DNA of 15,332 nt, taken from assembly GCA_963205285.1 (NCBI GenBank), contig CAUJJQ010000011.1:1-15332 (forward strand), in the 5' to 3' direction. Below the pieces are notes generated by a model. It saw nothing but the letters and a program-made list of their open reading frames with translations, made no database searches and was not told the DNA's origin. Source of the DNA: Pseudomonadota bacterium (GTDB lineage: Bacteria; Pseudomonadota; Alphaproteobacteria; Sphingomonadales; Sphingomonadaceae). Numbering within the stretch: position 1 is the stretch's first letter; the number at the start of each line of letters is the position of its first letter. Shown here piece by piece: positions 7,523 through 15,332 of the stretch. A program made the position numbers and the translations under genes.

Positions 7523-8401
7523 ATGGCAGAGCAACCAACCAGCAGTTTCACCACCGGCGGCGGGCCGACCATCTATCCCGCCACGGGCAATGGGCCGCGC
7601 GCATCCTCTTGGCGGCTGACGACGCTTGCCCTGTTGCTGACGCTGATTTTGGGTGCGTCGATGGGCGGTTGGGTGATCCACAAATGGAGCCAAGATGCCG
7701 CTGCACCCAAGGCGGCGGATGCAGTGGCACAGCCGCAACCGCGCACGATGCCGCAACTGGCCAATATTGCGCCTGTGCCGGTTAATGCTGGGGACTTAAA
7801 TGGTCGCGTTGCGCAGCTGGAGGAGCGGCTGGCGCGCATATCGCTCACCGCCGACAGCGCATCGGGCAATGCCCAGCGGGCAGAGGCGGTGCTGATTGCC
7901 TTTGCCGCGCGCCGCGCAATTGACCGTGGCCTGCCATTGGGCGCGATGGATGCGCAGTTGCGCGTGCGTTTTGGCGAAAATCAGCCCAACGCTGTGCAAT
8001 CGGTGCTCAATGCCGCCCAGCGCCCTGTCTTGGCCGAAGATTTACTGACCAGGCTGGACGCGATGCGGCCAAATCTGTTGACCGATGCGCGCGCAGGTTG
8101 GCTGACTCGGATAGGGAGCAGCCTGTCGAGCCTTATCACCATCCGCGCTGCTGATGCGCCGTCCGATTTGCCCCAGCGCCGCTTTGAACGCGCGCACCGC
8201 GCGCTGGAGGCGGGGCGTATCGACGCCGCAATTGCGGAGGTGAGCGCCATGCCCGGTCATGAGGCGGCCGACGTGCAGCTGTGGCTGAATGATGCGCGCC
8301 GTTTGAATGATGCGCGCCGCGCGCTCGACCTGCTCGAAGCGGCGGCGATTATCGAACCGGCGGCGAACCCTGCCAATATCGTGTCGCAAACCAACCGATG
8401 A
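7523..8401 (+). CDS. Mic60/mitofilin-like inner-membrane protein (compact)
   Basis: A 292-residue protein with a cytoplasmic Gly/Pro-rich N-terminus, one transmembrane span (about 30-51), a Pro/Ala linker (55-92), a very short predicted coiled coil (about 94-125), and a helical C-terminal domain (about 160-280) with the pattern LLTRLDAM...WLTRIGSSLSSLITIR...RRFERAHRALEAGRIDAAIAEVSAMPG. That pattern, and the position just after hemD, match what I recall of alphaproteobacterial Mic60 (COG4223), the bacterial relative of mitochondrial MICOS Mic60, which tethers and bends the inner membrane. A periplasmic C-terminus is expected. The start at 7523 is chosen because a GTG at 7484 would overlap hemD and add residues before the natural N-terminus; the ribosome-binding site is weak. 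hemY, often next in other species, is absent; the operon ends here against a convergent gene. The family call is from memory of patterns, not a search. Confidence 0.72.
   Translation: MAEQPTSSFTTGGGPTIYPATGNGPRASSWRLTTLALLLTLILGASMGGWVIHKWSQDAAAPKAADAVAQPQPRTMPQLANIAPVPVNAGDLNGRVAQLEERLARISLTADSASGNAQRAEAVLIAFAARRAIDRGLPLGAMDAQLRVRFGENQPNAVQSVLNAAQRPVLAEDLLTRLDAMRPNLLTDARAGWLTRIGSSLSSLITIRAADAPSDLPQRRFERAHRALEAGRIDAAIAEVSAMPGHEAADVQLWLNDARRLNDARRALDLLEAAAIIEPAANPANIVSQTNR
8285..8320 (+). repeat. 18-bp tandem repeat within the Mic60-like gene
   Basis: Two adjacent copies of an 18-bp unit (8285-8302 and 8303-8320) differ only at their first and last bases and encode LNDARR twice in the C-terminal domain. 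The frame is kept. It may be a small in-frame duplication, although the local spacing seems normal for the family as I remember it, so it may instead be convergent helix sequence. Confidence 0.6.
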
Positions 8402-8426
8402 AATTTAGCCGAATGCGCCCTAAATT
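8402..8426. repeat. AT-rich inverted repeat between convergent genes
   Basis: AATTTAG (8402-8408) and CTAAATT (8420-8426) form a 7-bp perfect stem with an 11-nt loop in the 18-bp gap between the convergent Mic60-like and OPT genes, reaching into the OPT stop codon. It could act as a weak bidirectional terminator, but the stem is AT-rich and no U-tract follows on either strand, so a terminator call is not secure. Confidence 0.35.
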
Positions 8427-10369
8427 CTGACCTGCCCTTTGACCCATATGTAAAGCGCGGCGATTGATCCGGCGAACATTATCGCCCCGGCGGGCACTGC
8501 CCATGGGTTTTCCGCAACCAGCGCCAGCACCTCGGCACTATTGGCAGACCCCGCCCGTTCGGCACTGGCGACGATGGCGGCAAAGGCCACCCCCATCAGG
8601 CTTTCCCCGACGATGAGGCCGGTGGCCATCAAAGTGCCGATGCGTTCGGCAAAATCGGGATTATCCTGCCGCGCCGCCCAGCGGTTATAGGCATAGCCTG
8701 CCAGCGCACCCATGGGGATGAGCAAGGTCAATTCCATCGGGAGATACATGCCCAGCCCCACCGCCAGCGCGGGCAGGCTATATTTGCGGGTGGTGCGGCG
8801 CAGCACTTCATCGATGAGGATGACGCCGATGCCAATGCCGACACCCGTGGTAATCAACCCCCAGTCAAGGCTGCCACCCAATACCCCCTGCGCAATTGTT
8901 GAAATAAGCGCAGCTTGCGGCGCGGACAATGCACCCTCGCGCGCGCCCGGTGCCCCTTCAAAGGTGAAGGCGATATTGAGCAGGTCTAGAATCGGGGGAA
9001 TGACCAGTGCGCCAAACACCACGCCCAGCACCAGTGCAACCTGCTGCCGCCATGGCGTTGCGCCAACCAATTGCCCTGTTTTCAAATCCTGCAAATTGTC
9101 ATTGGCAATCGTTGCAATGCCAAAAATGACGGCGGTGACGAGCAGTGCAAAGGCGACCAGTGCCTTTGTTGCGGCCGGATCAACCTTGCCATGCAGCGCG
9201 ACCAATATCAGCGAAATGCCCAGAACGGCCAAAATGCCAACGCCCGAAACTGGCGAATTGGACGCGCCGATAAGCCCCGCCATATAGCCGGTGACCGCCG
9301 CGATGACGAGGCCGATGGCCAAAATATAGCCCACCGACAACAGGATGCTGGGCCATGGGTTGACCGCAATCGGCCCGCTGCCCGCAAAATCATATAGCAA
9401 CAGCCCGATGGGCACCATCAGAGCAACAATCGTTCCTACGACGATGGAAATTGGCAAATCGCGTTCGGTTATGTCGAGCGTCTGGCCCGCACCGCGTGCG
9501 CGTGACGCTTTCAAAGCAGCGTTGATACCTGAAATGATTGGCCCGATAATTTTCAGCAAAGTCCAGATCGCGGCAATGCCAATGGTGCCCGCGCCGATAA
9601 TCCGCGCCTTTTGGCGAAACGCGCTGCCGACCAGGTCGTCCAGATTGCCCGCCGCGGCGGTGATTAGCGCGGGGTCGTGGACCCAATGCGGGACAACCCA
9701 CAACCAACTGATGAGCATACCGACAATCATCGATATGCCGACCGCCATACCGACCAAATGGCCAACGCCGATCAGCGCCATCGAAAAATTGCCCGATACC
9801 GCGCTCGCCCCATTGCCGAGGCGAAAGGCATGCGAGAATGTTTCGGCGACAAATTTGAACTTGGCGAACAGGAAATATAGCGCGGATACGAGCGATGATA
9901 TGACGATGGCGATCAATCCACGGCGATTTTCCTCCGCCCCGCCGATGCCCGCGCCAACCTTTAACACTTCGGCAGCCGCCACCCCTTCGGGATAAGGCAG
10001 GTCAGAGCCGGTGACCAAGGCGCGGCGCAGCGGCACCGAATACATGACCCCCAAAATGCCGCCGATGCCGATGATAGCGACAGACAACCAATAGGGGAAA
10101 CCGGTCCACCAGCCGATCATGATGAGGCCTGGGAGGACAAAGATAATCGCCGATAACGTCCCCGCGCTGCTGGCAATGGTTTGGACGATATTATTTTCCT
10201 GAATCGTCGAATCGTTGAAAAACTTAAGCACCGCCATCGAAATGACTGCCGCCGGGATGGACGTGGCAAAGGTTATGCCAAGTTTCAGCCCCAGATAGAC
10301 GTTGGCGGCGGTGAATAACACGGTCAACACCGCGCCCAAAATCACCGCACGGATCGTCAATTCGCGCAT
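8420..10369 (-). CDS. OPT-family oligopeptide transporter
   Basis: A 649-residue inner-membrane protein made almost wholly of hydrophobic segments (about 14-16 spans). Family marks of the bacterial OPT/YSL group include the N-terminal ANVYLGLKLGITFATSIPAA (21-40), NNIVQTIASSAG (59-70), and DLPYPEGVAAAEVLKVGAG (123-141); the length is normal. OPT transporters import oligopeptides or metal-chelate complexes, probably by proton coupling; the actual substrate cannot be read from sequence. ATG 10369 has AAGGGA 6 nt upstream. It follows the S10 peptidase gene by 42 nt on the same strand with no terminator visible between, suggesting an operon in which peptides released outside the cytoplasm are then taken up. 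Confidence 0.92.
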   Translation of the reverse strand: MRELTIRAVILGAVLTVLFTAANVYLGLKLGITFATSIPAAVISMAVLKFFNDSTIQENNIVQTIASSAGTLSAIIFVLPGLIMIGWWTGFPYWLSVAIIGIGGILGVMYSVPLRRALVTGSDLPYPEGVAAAEVLKVGAGIGGAEENRRGLIAIVISSLVSALYFLFAKFKFVAETFSHAFRLGNGASAVSGNFSMALIGVGHLVGMAVGISMIVGMLISWLWVVPHWVHDPALITAAAGNLDDLVGSAFRQKARIIGAGTIGIAAIWTLLKIIGPIISGINAALKASRARGAGQTLDITERDLPISIVVGTIVALMVPIGLLLYDFAGSGPIAVNPWPSILLSVGYILAIGLVIAAVTGYMAGLIGASNSPVSGVGILAVLGISLILVALHGKVDPAATKALVAFALLVTAVIFGIATIANDNLQDLKTGQLVGATPWRQQVALVLGVVFGALVIPPILDLLNIAFTFEGAPGAREGALSAPQAALISTIAQGVLGGSLDWGLITTGVGIGIGVILIDEVLRRTTRKYSLPALAVGLGMYLPMELTLLIPMGALAGYAYNRWAARQDNPDFAERIGTLMATGLIVGESLMGVAFAAIVASAERAGSANSAEVLALVAENPWAVPAGAIMFAGSIAALYIWVKGQVRI

Positions 10370-10411
10370 CTATTGTCCCTTCCTCACCCGATTATCGGGC
10401 GAGGATAACCG

Positions 10412-11959
10412 TCAGCGAGAGCGAATGAAAGCGCGTATATCGCGGGTCAGTGCCGCGCGATCCTCATCCCGGACATACATCATATGCCCGGCATCATAAT
10501 AATGGAATTGAATGCGGTCGCGCGGGAAATCGGCGCGGTTGAGCGAATATTCTGCTGCGAAAAAGGGTGTGGCGAAATCATAATAGCCTTGTCCCACAAA
10601 GATGCGCAGACCACTGTTTTCGCGCAGCGCGCTCGAAATATAGGGGGCGACGTTCAAATAGCTGTCGCGACCATTGCCGAGCCGCCAGTCCCATCCGCGC
10701 ACACCGCCGATGGTGACATAGTTGCGGTTGGGCCGATAATTCAGCGTTTCACGCGCATATTGGTTCATCGCGGCGGTATAGCCGCCGTCGATCCCGTAGA
10801 AGCTCGGGTCATTGTCCGGCTGTTCACCCGCCCGGTCAAAATCGACCCCGGTGTAGCGCGAATCGAGCCGCCCGACGGTCAACCCACGGTCACGCAGCAA
10901 TTCCTTGTAGAAACGGCCCGGGGTGACGCGCAGGTCTGCACGTTCCAGATATTCCTCGCTAAGCCCGGTATAGTGCGACAATTGCGCACGCACCTGTGCG
11001 CGGGTCGTCGCGTCGAGCGCATTGCCCTGCAGCAGCGCGGGCAGATAGGTTTGCATCGCCCAGACCCGCGCCTCTGCTGCCAAATCAGCGGTGCCCGCCG
11101 GATGGCTGATTTTATTGTGATACATGGCAGTCACCGCCATCGACGGGATGTTGAGTGCAAAGCTCAATTCATTGCCCGGCGTCTCATCGCTGGCGCCAAA
11201 ATCCAATATGGTGGAAATCAGGATGACGCCGTTCAGCGCGACATCATTATAGCTGGATTCTAATTCGTGGAGCACAGCGGCCGAACGGGTGGTGCCGTAA
11301 CTTTCGCCACCGATAAACTTAGGCGCGTTCCAGCGGTTATGTTCGTCGAGCCATTGGCGGATAAATTGCGCAATCGACCGTGCGTCCTGCGTCACACCCC
11401 AATAGTCGTTGGCGTTGACCCCGGGCATGGCATAGCTGAAACCGGTGCCGACGGGATCGATAAAGACGATGTCGGTGACGTCGAGCAGGCTGTCGGGGTT
11501 GGCAATGATGGGATAGGGCGGGGCACCATCATCGCGCGCATCGCTGGGGATGGCGACGCGGACCGGGCCGAATGCGCCCATATGCAACCACAGGCTGCCC
11601 GACCCGGGGCCACCATTATACATGAAGGTCACCGGACGATTGGGGTCATTGCCATCCTTGATATAGGATGTGGAATAGATGGAGGCGCGGGGGCGACCAT
11701 CCTCCCCATTCAGGAAAGTTTCGCCTGCGATGGCGGTATAGTTGACGGTCACGCCGCCAAAAACCCCACTGTGGCGGGTCGTCGAACGCTGCGGAGTCGG
11801 CGGGGCAGGCGGTGTGGCGCGTTCGCCACCCGCAGGGCTGGCCGCATTGGCCCCAGCAGCATTGGCACGATTTTCCTGCGCGTTGACGGGCGACAATGGC
11901 ATGGCGGCGAGCGCGACCAAAGCGGCAAGGCTGGCCGCGCGGCGGGTGATGTGATGCAT
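10412..11959 (-). CDS. Secreted S10-family serine carboxypeptidase-like peptidase
   Basis: A 515-residue alpha/beta-hydrolase of peptidase family S10. A signal peptide (RR at 6-7, hydrophobic core about 9-21, likely cleavage after VNA at 27) sends it to the periplasm or outside. A low-complexity Ala/Pro linker (28-58) precedes the enzyme. The S10 hallmarks are NGGPGSGSLWLHMGAFGP (115-132), DIVFIDPVGTGFSYA (163-177), the nucleophile Ser220 in GGESYGTTRS, Asp461 in GQGYYDFATPF, and His492 in DAGHMMY, a complete triad. S10 enzymes remove C-terminal residues from peptides, usually at acidic pH. ATG 11959 has GGGAG 7 nt upstream. It is likely co-transcribed with the OPT transporter downstream. The gap to the upstream HerA-like gene (90 bp) has a small hairpin-like GGCGA/TCGCC (12002-12017) but no clear promoter. 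Confidence 0.93.
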   Translation of the reverse strand: MHHITRRAASLAALVALAAMPLSPVNAQENRANAAGANAASPAGGERATPPAPPTPQRSTTRHSGVFGGVTVNYTAIAGETFLNGEDGRPRASIYSTSYIKDGNDPNRPVTFMYNGGPGSGSLWLHMGAFGPVRVAIPSDARDDGAPPYPIIANPDSLLDVTDIVFIDPVGTGFSYAMPGVNANDYWGVTQDARSIAQFIRQWLDEHNRWNAPKFIGGESYGTTRSAAVLHELESSYNDVALNGVILISTILDFGASDETPGNELSFALNIPSMAVTAMYHNKISHPAGTADLAAEARVWAMQTYLPALLQGNALDATTRAQVRAQLSHYTGLSEEYLERADLRVTPGRFYKELLRDRGLTVGRLDSRYTGVDFDRAGEQPDNDPSFYGIDGGYTAAMNQYARETLNYRPNRNYVTIGGVRGWDWRLGNGRDSYLNVAPYISSALRENSGLRIFVGQGYYDFATPFFAAEYSLNRADFPRDRIQFHYYDAGHMMYVRDEDRAALTRDIRAFIRSR

Positions 11960-12049
11960 GTTCCTGCTCCCTGACGACTATATTTGTTTACGACGCACCT
12001 AGGCGAGAATTTTCGCCGCCGCAATATGGGGACAGAGAGAGCTGTTCGA

Positions 12050-13651
12050 TTAGCGAAACAGGCTGCCCAATATGCCGCGCACCAGGCTGGCCCCGGCGCG
12101 CCCGGCAATTTGCCGACCGATGGAACTGGCCGCAGAACGGGCGGCGGATTGCACCAATTTTTCGGTCATGCTGGGCTTGGCTGCTTCGCGCGCAGCGACG
12201 CGTGCGGCGCGTTCCTGTTCGCGCGTCGTTGCGGCTTCGGTGCGCAATCGCTCACGTTCAGCCTGTGCCTGCGCGCGCGCATCGACCTTGGCCTGGGCAG
12301 CGGCTGCCTTGGCTGCGTCATCAGCGGCGGATGCTTCGGCGGCAGCGGCGCTGGCGGCGGTGGCCTTGGCAGCGAGCAATTCTTCGGCTGATTCGCGGTC
12401 AATGGCGACGTCATATTTGTCGCCGACAACATCGGTGGTCAGCATGATGCCGCGTTCCTGCGGCGTGATCGGGCCGACGCGGCTCGCCGGTGCCTTGATC
12501 AAGGTGCGCTGGACAATCGATGGCGAACCATCGCCTTGCAACAGCGAAACCAACGCCTCACCGATTTTCAGCTCGGTTATCGCGCTGGCGACATCTATGT
12601 CGGGGTTGGGCCGAAATGTGTCCGCCGCCGCCTTTACCGCCGCCTGATCGCGCGGGGTGAAGGCGTTTAATTTATGCTGGATGCGGTTGTTGAGCTGTGC
12701 CGCCACCGTATCGGGAATATCAATCGGGTTCTGGGTGATGAAATATACCCCGACGCCCTTTGACCGGATGAGGCGGACAACTTGTTCGATTTTTTCAACT
12801 AGCGCGCCTGGCGCGTCGGTAAACAGCAAATGCGCTTCGTCAAAAAAGAAGACCAGCTTGGGCTTGTCTGGATCACCGATTTCGGGAAGCTGTTCGAAAA
12901 GTTCGGACAGCAGCCACAACAGAAAGGTCGAATAAAGCTTGGGGCTGGCCATTAATTTGTCGGCGGATAGGATGTTGACGATGCCGCGTCCCGCATCATC
13001 CAGCTTGATGAAGTCGTTGAGGTCGAGCGCGGGTTCGCCAAAGAAATGTTCGCCCCCTTGGGTGCGCAATTGCAGCAGCGCGCGCTGGATCGAACCGACC
13101 GACTGTTTGGACACATTGCCGTATGTGACGGTCAATTCATCTGCACGCGTTGCGATATCGACCAGCATCGCCTGTAAGTCATCGAGGTCGAGCAGCAGCA
13201 TCGATTCCTTGTCGGCAAGGTGAAAGGCGATGGTCAAAACGCCTTCCTGCACCTCGTTCAAATCCATCAGTCGGGCGAGCAGCAACGGTCCCATTTCGGA
13301 AACCGTGGTGCGGATGGGGTGCCCCTGTTCGCCGAACAAGTCCCAGAATGTGACGGGATTATCCTTGTAAGCCCAGTCGCTCTGGCTGATTTCAGCGGCA
13401 CGTGCGGCGAAAATCTCGTGCAATTTGCCGGTGGGGGAACCCGCCATTGCCATCCCCGACAAATCGCCCTTTACATCGGCGACAAAGACGGGGACGCCAT
13501 TGGCCGAAAACCCCTCTACCAACCCTTGCAGGGTCACGGTTTTGCCGGTGCCGGTTGCGCCTGCGATCAGCCCGTGGCGGTTGGCGCGGCGCAGGTTGAG
13601 CGCTTGCGGCAGTTCCCCTGCCTTGCCGACAAAAATTTCACCATCGCTCAT
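12050..13651 (-). CDS. HerA-like ATPase (DUF853/YjgR type)
   Basis: A 533-residue cytoplasmic P-loop ATPase of the HerA/FtsK superfamily. Walker A is GATGTGKT (31-38), with an adjacent [14 protein letters not shown] segment (55-68); Walker B is LVFFFDEAH (266-274); and an [36 protein letters not shown] region spans 305-336, with a likely sensor and arginine finger. These match the YjgR/DUF853 group, whose cellular role is not established; archaeal HerA acts with nuclease NurA in DNA end resection, but no nuclease gene is adjacent here. Residues about 423-493 are an Ala/Arg/Glu-rich, probably coiled-coil helix, followed by a small Gly/Ala/Ser-rich C-terminus (501-533). The start at 13651 has GGAG 8 nt upstream and matches the family N-terminus; a codon at 13735 would run back through the terminator hairpin. 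The upstream Do protease terminator ends about 20 nt before this ATG. Confidence 0.9.
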   Translation of the reverse strand: MSDGEIFVGKAGELPQALNLRRANRHGLIAGATGTGKTVTLQGLVEGFSANGVPVFVADVKGDLSGMAMAGSPTGKLHEIFAARAAEISQSDWAYKDNPVTFWDLFGEQGHPIRTTVSEMGPLLLARLMDLNEVQEGVLTIAFHLADKESMLLLDLDDLQAMLVDIATRADELTVTYGNVSKQSVGSIQRALLQLRTQGGEHFFGEPALDLNDFIKLDDAGRGIVNILSADKLMASPKLYSTFLLWLLSELFEQLPEIGDPDKPKLVFFFDEAHLLFTDAPGALVEKIEQVVRLIRSKGVGVYFITQNPIDIPDTVAAQLNNRIQHKLNAFTPRDQAAVKAAADTFRPNPDIDVASAITELKIGEALVSLLQGDGSPSIVQRTLIKAPASRVGPITPQERGIMLTTDVVGDKYDVAIDRESAEELLAAKATAASAAAAEASAADDAAKAAAAQAKVDARAQAQAERERLRTEAATTREQERAARVAAREAAKPSMTEKLVQSAARSAASSIGRQIAGRAGASLVRGILGSLFR

Positions 13652-13670
13652 CTGTCTAGCTCCATCGCCG

Positions 13671-13710
13671 CAAAAATATGGGGCGAGCCACAAGGTTGCG
13701 GCTCGCCCCC
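13671..13710 (-). terminator. Intrinsic terminator after the Do-type protease gene
   Basis: On the minus strand a perfect 10-bp GC-rich stem GGGGCGAGCC/GGCTCGCCCC (arms 13700-13709 and 13680-13689) encloses a 10-nt loop that can itself pair CAA with TTG. It is followed after three bases by TTTTT (13676-13672). This is a textbook rho-independent terminator for the protease gene, about 60 nt after its stop codon. It ends only 20 nt before the HerA-like ATG, so it also lies in that gene's leader. Confidence 0.85.
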
Positions 13711-13770
13711 ATTCCCTATCGTCCGGCCCGGTCAAATCAAGCCGCCCGAGAGTCTAATTCAGCCGAACTT

Positions 13771-15330
13771 TTACTGCCCGAATACCAAGGGCACGTATTG
13801 CGGGCGTAACCCGCGCCGCAACACCTGCACCAAAATGGCCGAGCGACCCTGACGCTTTGCATCGGCAATCGCGGCGGCAAGATCGGCATTATTGGCAACG
13901 GCACGGCCATTGGCGTTCAAAATCACGTCACCGCGCCGCAATTGTTTTTGTGCGGCATCCGAAGATGGCGAAACGGCAGCAATAACGACTCCGGCGGTAT
14001 CGCTATCTACGCCGATCTGACGCGCGATTTCGGCGGTCAGATTCTGCGTGATCAGCCCCAATTCGGTGCGAATGGCTTGATCGGGGCCATTGGCAGGTGC
14101 CTCAGGCTGATCGCCGAACTGTTGCTGCGCCTCTGGGTCGAACTGCTGTTCGGTCAATTGTTCAGCGGTGGGACGAGTGGCTAGCGTCACCGTCACCGAC
14201 ATACGGCGACCTTCGCGCAGCAAGTCGACGGGCACGCGCGCGCCCGGCGCCAGATTGGCGATGATGTAGGACAGATTATTGTCCGGTGTCACATCCTGCC
14301 CGTTGACGCGCAGCACGACATCGCCCGCTTTGATGCCAGCGCGCGCGGCGGCGCCATCCGGCACAACGCGGTTGATAAACTCACCATGGTTGCGGTCGAT
14401 GCCCAGTGAACTGGCAAGGTCTTCGTCAAGCGGGCGGCGCTCAATGCCGAAATAGCCGCGCTGGATGGTTTGCCCCGAAACCAGTTGACGGACAATCGGT
14501 TCGGCAACTTCGGCTGGAATGGCAAAGCCCAGCCCGATATTCCCCCCATTGGGTGAAATAATGGCCGAATTAATGCCGATAACCCGGCCCGACATATCAA
14601 ACATCGGTCCGCCGCTATTGCCCTGATTGATGGCGGCATCGGTCTGGATATAGCGGTCAAACGCGCCGCCAGTGCCCGCGCCACCCGGGCCGACATTTCG
14701 GTATAGCGCCGAAATAATCCCCGATGTTACGGTGCCGCCGAAACCCAGCGGATTACCGATAGCGATTACCCAGTCGCCGACGCGCGAATGGGTCGAATCG
14801 CCAAAGGCGACGTGCGGCAGATTGCGCCCATCAATCTTCAGCACGGCAAGGTCGCTGTCCGCATCGCGCCCGACCACGGTTGCTACATATTCGGTGCGAT
14901 CGGGCATGGTGACGGTGATTTGTTCAACCACCGCATTGGGTGCGCCCGGCGACACCACATGATTATTGGTGACGATATAGCCATCGGCTGAAATGATGAA
15001 GCCGGAACCGAGCGACTGCCCGCGCCGCGTTTGAGGCTGACCATCACCGCGCTGGCCGAACAAGCCTTCAAAAGGCGTTCCGGCAAAAGGGTTGGCCGAA
15101 ACGGGCACGCGCTGCCGGGTGGAGATATTGACCACGGCTGGCTGCAATTGTGCGGTAAGGTCGGCAAAGCTGACGGGTGCCCCGGCGCGCGGCACGATTG
15201 GGGTGGCGCTGGCAGGGGCGGTTGCCGCCGTATCATCGCGCACTTGGGCGGTGGCTGGGCCTTGCGAGACAAAGGCGAGCGCTGTGCCACCAAGCAGCAG
15301 CGCGGGAATAAGGGCCTTGGATTGTAACAC
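13771..15330 (-). CDS. Do/DegQ-family periplasmic serine protease, 5' end uncertain
   Basis: A Do-type (HtrA/DegP/DegQ) endopeptidase that degrades misfolded periplasmic proteins. At least 519 residues: a signal peptide (hydrophobic about 6-21, likely cleavage after ATA at 28), a chymotrypsin-like domain with triad His124 (TNNHVV), Asp160 (RDADSDLAVL) and Ser239 (QGNSGGPM), PDZ1 at about 292-385, a Gln/Glu-rich linker (388-418), and PDZ2 at about 420-519. All catalytic residues are present. The earliest in-window start is GTG 15330, two bases from the edge; no ribosome-binding site can be seen, so the true start could lie beyond the window and the gene may be slightly truncated by it. The protein resembles sphingomonad Do proteases in layout; degP versus degQ cannot be decided. 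An intrinsic terminator follows it. Confidence 0.93.
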   Translation of the reverse strand: MLQSKALIPALLLGGTALAFVSQGPATAQVRDDTAATAPASATPIVPRAGAPVSFADLTAQLQPAVVNISTRQRVPVSANPFAGTPFEGLFGQRGDGQPQTRRGQSLGSGFIISADGYIVTNNHVVSPGAPNAVVEQITVTMPDRTEYVATVVGRDADSDLAVLKIDGRNLPHVAFGDSTHSRVGDWVIAIGNPLGFGGTVTSGIISALYRNVGPGGAGTGGAFDRYIQTDAAINQGNSGGPMFDMSGRVIGINSAIISPNGGNIGLGFAIPAEVAEPIVRQLVSGQTIQRGYFGIERRPLDEDLASSLGIDRNHGEFINRVVPDGAAARAGIKAGDVVLRVNGQDVTPDNNLSYIIANLAPGARVPVDLLREGRRMSVTVTLATRPTAEQLTEQQFDPEAQQQFGDQPEAPANGPDQAIRTELGLITQNLTAEIARQIGVDSDTAGVVIAAVSPSSDAAQKQLRRGDVILNANGRAVANNADLAAAIADAKRQGRSAILVQVLRRGLRPQYVPLVFGQ

Positions 15331-15332
15331 CG

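Noticed and set aside
10484..11974. Long plus-strand open frames (10484-11263 and 11267-11974) opposite the S10 peptidase gene
   Set aside because: They are antisense to a gene with a complete catalytic triad and signal peptide, lack recognisable domains, and are expected from GC-rich codon bias.
12002..12017. GGCGA/TCGCC hairpin between the HerA-like gene and the S10 gene as a terminator
   Set aside because: The stem is 5-6 bp and no T-run follows on the minus strand; it may be chance.
12050..13651. HerA-like ATPase as part of an antiphage or DNA-repair cassette
   Set aside because: No nuclease (NurA, SIR2, DUF4297 or similar) or other defence gene is nearby; the neighbours are a periplasmic protease and a peptidase, and the protein fits the housekeeping YjgR/DUF853 type.

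Overview
The window is a GC-rich stretch of bacterial chromosome that looks like an alphaproteobacterium, most likely Sphingomonadales (Sphingopyxis/Sphingorhabdus-like). This assignment rests on three things: a Mic60/mitofilin-type gene behind hemC-hemD, an adenosine-kinase-type PfkB protein, and the general protein style. It is inference, because no database search was possible. The window is densely packed with housekeeping and envelope genes. I saw no tRNA, rRNA, CRISPR array, insertion sequence, phage gene or toxin/defence module.

Layout, left to right. (1) 1-1125, minus strand: an EI24/CysZ-like membrane protein followed by a small lipoprotein, with overlapping stop and start, and then what looks like the first codons of another gene running off the left edge. 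(2) 1126-1243: a divergent intergenic region with a perfect 14-bp palindrome. (3) 1244-2242, plus strand: an adenosine-kinase-type sugar kinase, sharing its stop site TTAA with the convergent neighbour. (4) 2239-5782, minus strand: tsaD, gpsA and a polysaccharide flippase-like gene, chained by 4-nt overlaps. (5) 5783-5877: a divergent promoter region. (6) 5878-8401, plus strand: hemC, hemD and a short Mic60/mitofilin-like membrane protein. (7) 8420-11959, minus strand: a secreted S10 serine carboxypeptidase-like protein followed 42 nt later by an OPT-family oligopeptide transporter. (8) 12050-13651, minus strand: a HerA-like (DUF853/YjgR-type) ATPase. (9) 13771 to the right edge, minus strand: a Do/DegQ-type periplasmic protease, followed by a clear intrinsic terminator.

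Functional themes. tsaD (tRNA t6A synthesis), gpsA (glycerol-3-phosphate for phospholipids) and the flippase form one translationally coupled unit. hemC and hemD carry out consecutive steps of tetrapyrrole synthesis, and their operon ends in a gene related to the mitochondrial cristae protein Mic60. The S10 peptidase and OPT transporter plausibly form a peptide breakdown and uptake pair. The Do protease maintains periplasmic protein quality.

I found no convincing undescribed system. The observations most worth a second look are the very compact Mic60-like protein, the terminator hairpin placed only about 20 nt before the HerA-like start codon, the peptidase/transporter pair, and the palindrome in the divergent region.
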